Below the pieces are notes generated by a model that did not search any database, had not been told where the DNA came from, and saw only the letters and a list, made by a program, of their open reading frames with translations. From JAGMDK01 sp023128695 (lineage in GTDB: Bacteria; Planctomycetota; Phycisphaerae; UBA1845; Fen-1342): 19,039 nt of DNA. The stretch is taken from NCBI GenBank assembly GCA_030628805.1, contig DAOVQG010000048.1, forward strand, positions 1 through 19,039, given 5' to 3'. The translations under genes were made by a program, and so were the position numbers. Shown piece after piece: positions 13,996-19,039 of the stretch (the first letter of the stretch is position 1; each line of letters begins with the position of its first letter).

Positions 13996-15597
13996 TCAAT
14001 GCGCGTGCCTTGGCACATCGCATGGAATAAAGACCTCCGCGAATTGCGGCAATTCCGCCGCCATCATCTCCCGGACTTTCTTCGCCCGGTATAAACCTGT
14101 CTCTCCAGCCAACTCGTAAAAGAACTGCCCGTCGGCCTTGACGCCCTCCAGTGGCGGAATTGCCCGCTCGAAGGGCTGGATCAAGCCGTCACAGTTCATG
14201 AACGTCCCCTCCCGCTCGGCCCAGGTCGCGCTGGGGATCTGTATCGCCGCGGTCTCGTCGAGCGCGGACGGGAACAAGTCGTGCACGACGAGTAACTCGA
14301 CCTTCGCCAAGGCGGCGGCCACTTCCTTCGTGACCCACTCCTCTGTATATCCGCCGACTACGCAGGCCGCTTTGAACTTGCCCTCGACGGCCTGGGCGAG
14401 AAAGTCGCTCCAGGTAGAAGTATTACCGCCGAAGTGCTCGATGATGGTTTCGACGCCACGTCGATTGGGACATTTCTCGGCCTTGATGACGAAGCCCTTT
14501 GGAAAGGTGCGGTCCTCGCCGACGATGGGCACGTGGCCGAGCACCAGCGTCGCCTCGGGGGCCATCTCGCGGATGTGCTTAGCGAGTAGCCAAGCTTCCT
14601 CGCAGCTCATCATCGGGCTCAGGATTAGCGCCAATTCCGATCCGCCGCCTTCTCCGAGCGTGGTCTGCATGCGCTGCCGGAGAACTTGCGGCAATTCCTC
14701 CCAGCGCTCGGGCCGCAAACCATCCGAGTTCCGGACGCGCGGCTGGTCGAGGCGCTCCTCGCGCTGGACATGGTGCCAGCCGAAGCGGGCCTCGTCGCTG
14801 ATCCACCATTCGTTGACCCGCTCGTTATAGCGCGGGCGAATGCGGTGAATACCGTTCTCGTTGTGATCGATGAAGATCGTCTGCCCGCGGCTGTCGGCGG
14901 GACTGACCGACTTGGTCGTCCTGAGCAGCCAGACGCGTTGTTTGTACAGGAAACTCTTGTCGAGCAAGGCCCCGACCGGGCACAAATCGACCACGTTGCC
15001 CTGCAAGGGATTATCCAGCGGCATGCCGGGGAAAACGTCGATCTCATTCCGGCTGCCGCGATTGACGACCGCCATCTCGCCCGTGCCGGTGATTTCCGCG
15101 ACGAAGCGAATGCAGCGTTTGCAGAGCACACAGCGGTCCGAATAGAGCAGCGTATGCGGGCCGATGTCTTTCTTGGGGTTCTTCTGCTTCTGCTCGACCA
15201 TCCGCGAGGTCGCCGAGCCGAATTGCTCCGCGTAATCCTGCAAGTTGCACTCGCCGGCCTTGTCGCAGACCGGGCAGTCGAGCGGGTGGTTGAGCAGGTA
15301 ATATTCCATCAGGTGCCGCTGGCTCTCGCGCACCTTCTCGGAATTGAAGCGCACCTCCATGCCCCTCTTGACCGGCGTCTGGCAGGCGGGGAAGAGCTTG
15401 GGATCCCAGCCCAACTCGCGGGTCTGGGGGTGCGGCATCTTCATTTCCATCAGGCACAGCCGACAACTGGCCACCACCGACAAGCCGGGGTGGTAACAGT
15501 AGTGCGGTATGTTCATACCGGCATCAAGCGCCGCCTGAAGGACGGGGATGCCCTTGCGACACTTGATTTCCTGACCGTCTATGATGATTGTCGGCAT
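13996..15597 (-). CDS. nuoG: NADH-quinone oxidoreductase subunit G (short form)
   Basis: NuoG carries the Fe-S wire between NuoF and NuoI. Ligands visible are C34, C45, C48 and C72 for the [2Fe-2S] cluster N1b. H104, C108, C111 and C117 serve N5. C156, C159, C162 and C206 serve N4. The cysteines of the extra cluster N7, found in E. coli and Thermus, are absent (the region reads TTKSVSPADSRGQT). The protein has 533 residues, against about 900 in E. coli: the molybdopterin-oxidoreductase-like C-terminal domain is shortened, though stretches such as LALILSPMMSCEEAWLLAKH and the later GGYTEEWVTKEV remain. No frameshift is seen; the short form looks natural. The ATG is close to a weak GGA site. 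Confidence 0.94.
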   Translation of the reverse strand: MPTIIIDGQEIKCRKGIPVLQAALDAGMNIPHYCYHPGLSVVASCRLCLMEMKMPHPQTRELGWDPKLFPACQTPVKRGMEVRFNSEKVRESQRHLMEYYLLNHPLDCPVCDKAGECNLQDYAEQFGSATSRMVEQKQKNPKKDIGPHTLLYSDRCVLCKRCIRFVAEITGTGEMAVVNRGSRNEIDVFPGMPLDNPLQGNVVDLCPVGALLDKSFLYKQRVWLLRTTKSVSPADSRGQTIFIDHNENGIHRIRPRYNERVNEWWISDEARFGWHHVQREERLDQPRVRNSDGLRPERWEELPQVLRQRMQTTLGEGGGSELALILSPMMSCEEAWLLAKHIREMAPEATLVLGHVPIVGEDRTFPKGFVIKAEKCPNRRGVETIIEHFGGNTSTWSDFLAQAVEGKFKAACVVGGYTEEWVTKEVAAALAKVELLVVHDLFPSALDETAAIQIPSATWAEREGTFMNCDGLIQPFERAIPPLEGVKADGQFFYELAGETGLYRAKKVREMMAAELPQFAEVFIPCDVPRHAH

Positions 15598-15635
15598 ATC
15601 CTAGCGTCCAAAATGGCCGTTTTTTCTTACCGTGG

Positions 15636-16013
15636 CTACTGAAACGGCACGGCTCCCATCAGCGGCATTGTCATCGGGCGCAGCTCCCGTTTGAACGGGT
15701 CTAATACCAGCCTCATGGCCTCCAACGCGGTCACGCCGAGCAGGTTCACGTCGCCCGGCTCGCCGAAGATCACCGGGGCCGGCCCGCCTACTCCCGCGTA
15801 CTCGAAGTAGGCGTCACCCACGCGCCGAGTAATCGTCGAGGCGTCGGCCAGAGCGAAATCCTCCGTGCGATAAGGCCGGCAGCCGAGCACGCGCAGCTTG
15901 GTAGCCTCGACGACGGAATACACGGCCCCGGAGTCCACCAGAAAATCGACCGTACGCGATTTCCTCGACTGACGCGTCTTCTTGACCTTCACTTTGATGC
16001 TTGTGAGTCCCAA
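15636..16013 (-). CDS. retropepsin-like aspartic protease family protein (copy 3)
   Basis: This is a 125-residue protein resembling single-domain retropepsin-like proteins of the clan AA (AF_0612-type) family. The catalytic motif is VDSGA with Asp27. A second family block follows near residues 81-106 (VIFGEPGDVNLLGVTALEAM). Such proteins would act as dimers, each giving one Asp. It has no signal peptide, so it is likely cytoplasmic. The substrate is unknown. The start is TTG at 16013, supported by GGAG nine bases upstream; there is no ATG nearby. It lies between nuoF (115 bases, with an inverted repeat) and nuoG (38 bases), on the same strand. It has a basic N-terminus (KVKVKKTRQSRKSR) that the other two copies lack. 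Family assignment is from motifs, without a search. Confidence 0.82.
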   Translation of the reverse strand: MGLTSIKVKVKKTRQSRKSRTVDFLVDSGAVYSVVEATKLRVLGCRPYRTEDFALADASTITRRVGDAYFEYAGVGGPAPVIFGEPGDVNLLGVTALEAMRLVLDPFKRELRPMTMPLMGAVPFQ

Positions 16014-16022
16014 GCTATAGCT

Positions 16023-16026
16023 CTCC
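16023..16026 (-). promoter_or_regulatory. ribosome binding site supporting a TTG start
   Basis: GGAG on the minus strand lies nine bases upstream of the TTG at 16013. With the family's typical distance from start to the DSG motif (Asp27 in all three copies), it supports TTG as the true start. Confidence 0.65.
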
Positions 16027-16052
16027 AGCTAGTGTTCTGTCAGCGTTGCATT

Positions 16053-16125
16053 GATGGGTGGCACGGCCGTGTCGGCCGTGAATACCTGCGTCTTGTACAC
16101 GGCTGACACAGCCATGCCACCCATC
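16053..16125. repeat. inverted repeat GATGGGTGGCACGGCCGTG type between nuoF and copy 3
   Basis: Arms 16053-16080 and 16098-16125 are 28 bases each and pair at 25 positions around a 17-base loop. The three differences are all C/T or G/A, giving G:U-compatible pairs. The left arm is also present, inverted, at 1-22. The element begins after the ribosome site of the protease gene and ends four bases from the nuoF stop codon, so it fills the spacer between two signals without touching either. Confidence 0.88.
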
Positions 16126-16128
16126 CGA

Positions 16129-17541
16129 TCAAGGATGCACCTCTGCTGCTTGATAACCGCGAATCGGCGACTCGTACGCCGCCGGATTGATTTCCTTGAT
16201 TCGCCGCGCGGCCGCGTCGGCACCTTGCTCGGCGATGCGTTGCTCGAATTCCTTACGGAACTTCTGCACGAGATTTCGCACCGGCCAGCCGCCGCCGTCC
16301 GAGAGTCCGCAGATACTCAGGCCGGGCATCATGCCCAGGTTTTGGGAGATTTCCACGAGCAGATTGAGGTCACACACACGGCCGGCGCCTGCGCGCAGAC
16401 GCTGGGCGATCTGGTACATCCACATCGTGCCCTCGCGGCACTGTGTACACTGCCCGCACGATTCCAGCGCATAGAACCGCGTGATGTTGACCAGCACCTC
16501 GCGGATGTCCACGTCCTCGGGCACGACCACCGCCGCCGCCGTGCCGAGACCCAGCAGGTCATAGCGGCGGACATCGTCGAAATCGAGGATGCAGTCGAGT
16601 TCGTCGTAGTCCTGTTTTGGATCAGGCTGGTCGGGGTTCGGGTTCTTCGGGAACATGTCGCCGCGCAGGGCACCCATCGATAGTCCGCCGGGCAGCACTA
16701 CCTTGACCTTCTTGCCGTCGCGCATGCCCTGGCCGAAGTCCTCGCCGTAGATCAACTCGCGGCAAGAGATGCCGAGCGGGGCCTCATAGCAACCCGGGCG
16801 GTTGACCGGACCGCTAACGCAATACATCTTGGGGCCCGCCGAAGTTTCCGTGCCCAGCGACGTGAACCACTCCACGCCGCGGGTCAGAATGTGCGGCAGG
16901 CACGCCAGCGTCTCGACGTTGTTGACCACGGTCGGCTTATGGAAGGCGCCCTCGACGGCCGGGAACGGCGGCTTGATCCGCGGCCAGCCGCGCTTGCCCT
17001 CCAGGCTTTCGATCAAGCCGGTTTCCTCGCCGCAGACGTACGCCCCCGCGCCCCGGTGGATATAGCACTCCAGATCGTAGCCGCTGCCGAGGATGTTCTT
17101 ACCGAAATACCCGGCGGCGCAGGCCTCATCGATCGCTTTTTGCAAAATGTGAAACTGCTCGGTGAACTCGCCGCGCATGTAGATATAGGCAATGGTGGTC
17201 TTGGTGGCATACCCGGCGATGAGAATGCCTTCGAGCAGCATATGCGGATCGGTCTCGATGGTGATGCGATTGCAGAAGGTCGGCGGCTCGGACTCGTCGG
17301 CGTTGACGCACAGATACGTCACCTCACGGTCCGGCGGCAAAAAGCCCCACTTGATCCCGGCCGGGAAACCCGCCCCGCCGCGGCCGCGCAGGTTGGCCTG
17401 CTTGACGAGGTCGACCACCTCATCCGGCTTCATCTTCAGGGCCTTGGCCGCGCCCTCGTAGCCGCCGTCGGACTTATAGACGGTCAGCGCCGTGCTATTA
17501 GGCACATTGACGTGTTTCATCAAGACGGGTTCAAACGCCAT
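16129..17541 (-). CDS. nuoF: NADH-quinone oxidoreductase subunit F
   Basis: NuoF binds NADH and FMN and is the electron entry point of complex I. It has 470 residues, slightly longer than usual. The glycine-rich site is GRGGAGFPAGIKWGF (53-67). The FMN/NADH region is VNADESEPPTFCNR (79-92), where most relatives have GTFKDR or GSFKDR. HRGAGAYVCGEETGLIESLEG follows at about 162-182. The N3 [4Fe-4S] ligands are C362, C365, C368 and C411. An insert rich in Asp and Pro (about 292-316) lengthens the loop before the Fe-S domain. The ATG has AGG seven bases upstream; Met8 is an alternative. It starts 12 bases after the stop of the middle protease-like gene. Confidence 0.95.
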   Translation of the reverse strand: MAFEPVLMKHVNVPNSTALTVYKSDGGYEGAAKALKMKPDEVVDLVKQANLRGRGGAGFPAGIKWGFLPPDREVTYLCVNADESEPPTFCNRITIETDPHMLLEGILIAGYATKTTIAYIYMRGEFTEQFHILQKAIDEACAAGYFGKNILGSGYDLECYIHRGAGAYVCGEETGLIESLEGKRGWPRIKPPFPAVEGAFHKPTVVNNVETLACLPHILTRGVEWFTSLGTETSAGPKMYCVSGPVNRPGCYEAPLGISCRELIYGEDFGQGMRDGKKVKVVLPGGLSMGALRGDMFPKNPNPDQPDPKQDYDELDCILDFDDVRRYDLLGLGTAAAVVVPEDVDIREVLVNITRFYALESCGQCTQCREGTMWMYQIAQRLRAGAGRVCDLNLLVEISQNLGMMPGLSICGLSDGGGWPVRNLVQKFRKEFEQRIAEQGADAAARRIKEINPAAYESPIRGYQAAEVHP

Positions 17542-17553
17542 GGTCGTACCTGG

Positions 17554-17907
17554 TCAGTTTCTCTTAAGCGGGTGAATGCCGCGATGTAGCGGATCCACAA
17601 ACAGTTCCAGCCTGGCGAGGGTGGACTTTGCCAGTAGCGGGATATCATCCGGCTCACCGAAAGCGACCCGCTCGTACGCCGACCGGCCTTCGACCTCCAG
17701 GAATGCCCAGCCGGAACGCCGCTTCAGCTTGGCCCCGTCCAAGCGGCGAAACGCGGCCGTGCTGTCGGGTACCACGCCGAGTTCGGCGAGAACATCACTC
17801 GGCAGTACGCTCGCCTCGACGCCCAAGTCCACGTAGCAGGGGACGACGCGGGCCGCCTCGGCACCCTGGTGCTTGCGGACGGTGACGTCGAGATACCACA
17901 CACTCAT
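17554..17907 (-). CDS. retropepsin-like protein with degenerate active site (copy 2)
   Basis: This is a 117-residue paralogue of its two neighbours. Shared features are Asp27, the AFGEPDD block near 82-88 with LL after it, and the FVDPLHR ending. Where the others have VDTGA or VDSGA this one has VDLGV: the Thr/Ser that completes the retropepsin active site is Leu. The later LLG motif is also changed (LLAKSTLARL). The Asp is kept, so it may be inactive, altered, or a partner in a heterodimer with copy 1. It lies 18 bases after copy 1 and 12 bases before nuoF, with no repeats, so all three genes are probably co-translated. The ATG has GAGG about 11 bases upstream. Confidence 0.8.
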   Translation of the reverse strand: MSVWYLDVTVRKHQGAEAARVVPCYVDLGVEASVLPSDVLAELGVVPDSTAAFRRLDGAKLKRRSGWAFLEVEGRSAYERVAFGEPDDIPLLAKSTLARLELFVDPLHRGIHPLKRN

Positions 17908-17925
17908 CTCGAAAGCGGCCTCACT

Positions 17926-18282
17926 CTACAACCGCGGCTGAATCGGCACCAGTTGCCGATTCAGCGGATCGACGGCCAGCAGCAATTCCTCCAGCGTCAG
18001 CACGCCCAGCAGCGCGCCGTCCGCCGGCTCTCCAAAGATCACCCGCGTGTACTCCCCGCGGTCACCAAACTCCACGAACGCGCGGCCGACCGGCCGCTGG
18101 ATGGGCTTGCCGTCGGCGAGCACGAACGTCTCGGTCCGCAAGGGTTCGATAACGAGCGACGAAAGCACTTCGCGCGGCAGCAGCGTGTGCACGGCACCGG
18201 TGTCTACCATGCACTCCACCTTGCGATACTCGGCCGTATCCGGCCCTTTGCAAACCGTAATCTCCACGTTTGTGTATCCCAT
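17926..18282 (-). CDS. retropepsin-like aspartic protease family protein (copy 1)
   Basis: This is a 118-residue protein with a complete retropepsin-like motif, MVDTGAVHTLLP, with catalytic Asp27. VIFGEPADGALLGVLTLEEL follows at 81-100, then AVDPLNRQLVPI. Length and layout match copies 2 and 3. It resembles the clan AA single-domain aspartic proteases common in planctomycetes and archaea, whose substrates are mostly unknown. No signal peptide is seen. It starts 12 bases after the nuoE stop codon and ends 18 bases before copy 2. The ATG has no clear ribosome site, which fits re-initiation from nuoE. An ATG at 18285-18287 is out of frame. Confidence 0.82.
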   Translation of the reverse strand: MGYTNVEITVCKGPDTAEYRKVECMVDTGAVHTLLPREVLSSLVIEPLRTETFVLADGKPIQRPVGRAFVEFGDRGEYTRVIFGEPADGALLGVLTLEELLLAVDPLNRQLVPIQPRL

Positions 18283-18294
18283 TTCATATACGCG

Positions 18295-18882
18295 CTACCG
18301 CGGCGCGTCGTATAAATCGCTCCGCGGCACTGCCAGCTTGTCGTTGTCGGGGTCGGCCAAAATCCGGTCGAGATCCTCGACCCGTACACACTTGTGCATC
18401 TTCTCGTTGATCTGCATGCACGGCGCGTGGTCGCACGCCGCCAGGCATTCCTCGGTCATAAATGACCACTCCCCGTCCGGCGAGGTCTCATGTTCGCCGA
18501 TGCCGAGCTTTTGCTTGATCGCCTCGGCTACCTCCTGGCCGCCCATCAGCTCGCAGGTCAGCGAACGGCACAGCACGATCGTCTTCTTACCCTTGGGGTG
18601 CGTCCAGAACTGGGCGTAGAAGGTAACGACGTCCAGCACGGCCGCCGGCGGCAACTCCAGCAATTCGGCCACGTCGCGCATTGCCTGGAGCGAGACGTAA
18701 CCCAGCGCATCCTGTGTGATGTGCAACGCCGGCAGCAGCACCGCCCGCTTGGTCGGATAGCGTGGAAAGAACGAGCGGATCTTCTCCTTGACCGCCTCCG
18801 ACAGGCCCGGGCCCAGGTCCTGCTCGGTCACTGTCTTGCGATCAATCGTCTGCCAAGCCACTACGGTTCTCCATTCGGTCAT
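18295..18882 (-). CDS. nuoE: NADH-quinone oxidoreductase subunit E
   Basis: NuoE is the thioredoxin-like subunit with the [2Fe-2S] cluster N1a, next to NuoF at the NADH end of complex I. It has 195 residues as drawn. Ligands are C105 and C110 (CRSLTC), then C146 and C150 (CLAAC). VVTFYAQF (85-92) is typical. The ATG at 18882 is the first base of the adjacent repeat, and its upstream sequence is a repeat hairpin with no ribosome site. A GTG at 18861 (Val8) has GGAG seven bases upstream inside the frame and may be the real start, giving 188 residues. nuoD and earlier genes should lie to the right, outside the window. Confidence 0.94.
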   Translation of the reverse strand: MTEWRTVVAWQTIDRKTVTEQDLGPGLSEAVKEKIRSFFPRYPTKRAVLLPALHITQDALGYVSLQAMRDVAELLELPPAAVLDVVTFYAQFWTHPKGKKTIVLCRSLTCELMGGQEVAEAIKQKLGIGEHETSPDGEWSFMTEECLAACDHAPCMQINEKMHKCVRVEDLDRILADPDNDKLAVPRSDLYDAPR

Positions 18883-19039
18883 GTGGCACCGGCATCTTGC
18901 CGGCGTGTGGCACCAGCTTCCAGCCGGTGATTCGGCCGGTACGGAGCCCGGCCGCTACATTTCTCACCTGTGTGGCACCGGCATCTTGCCGGTGTGTGGC
19001 ACCGGCTTCCAGCCGGTGATTCGGCCGGGACAGAGCCCG
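18882..19039. repeat. array of four 24-bp hairpin repeats upstream of nuoE
   Basis: Units lie at 18882-18905 (ending CCGGCG, a variant), 18906-18929 (stem variant CACCAGC), 18971-18994 and 18995-19018, all forward and alternating ATCTT and TTCCA loops. Linked palindromes follow the second copy (GGCCGGTACGGAGCCCGGCC, then GCTACA) and the fourth (GGCCGGGACAGAGCCCG, cut by the window end). The array runs up to the nuoE start codon and past the window edge, so its full length is unknown. Confidence 0.92.

Overview
The window is high-GC bacterial DNA, most likely from a planctomycete (Planctomycetota) or a close relative. This rests on a long respiratory operon mixed with small retropepsin-like genes, a secreted protein resembling planctomycete LolA-like families, and many short palindromic repeats between genes. 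No rRNA, tRNA or other taxonomic marker is present, so the assignment is an inference.

Layout. Positions 1-206 hold only palindromic repeats. On the minus strand follow sucD (succinyl-CoA ligase alpha subunit, without sucC beside it) and a secreted LolA-like protein of unknown role. Divergent from the latter, on the plus strand, lie waaA (Kdo transferase), a long near-perfect inverted repeat, and a small putative lipoprotein. The rest (4683-18882) is one minus-strand respiratory complex I cluster in the canonical order nuoE-F-G-H-I-J-K-L-M-N. It is transcribed from the right end of the window towards the left. nuoA-D are not visible; the window ends just upstream of nuoE in repeat DNA.

How the genes work together. 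NuoE, NuoF and NuoG form the NADH-oxidising part of complex I with FMN and Fe-S clusters. NuoI carries electrons onward through two [4Fe-4S] clusters. NuoH, J, K, L, M and N form membrane subunits, with L, M and N the antiporter-like proton channels. The Fe-S ligand motifs and the key carboxylates I looked for are intact, so the complex is probably functional. SucD feeds the same respiratory metabolism through the TCA cycle. WaaA implies Kdo-lipid A synthesis and an outer membrane.

The unusual parts. (1) Three small paralogous aspartic-protease-like genes (retropepsin fold, catalytic Asp at residue 27 in each) sit inside the nuoE-F-G section. Two are packed between nuoE and nuoF, and one lies between nuoF and nuoG. 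One has a degenerate DLG motif in place of DTG/DSG. (2) A palindromic repeat has been inserted in frame into the 3' end of nuoM and is translated. (3) Nearly every loose spacer in the cluster is filled with copies of a 24-bp hairpin unit and related palindromes, while the tightly coupled junctions (nuoJ-K-L, nuoM-N, nuoE to the proteases to nuoF) have none.
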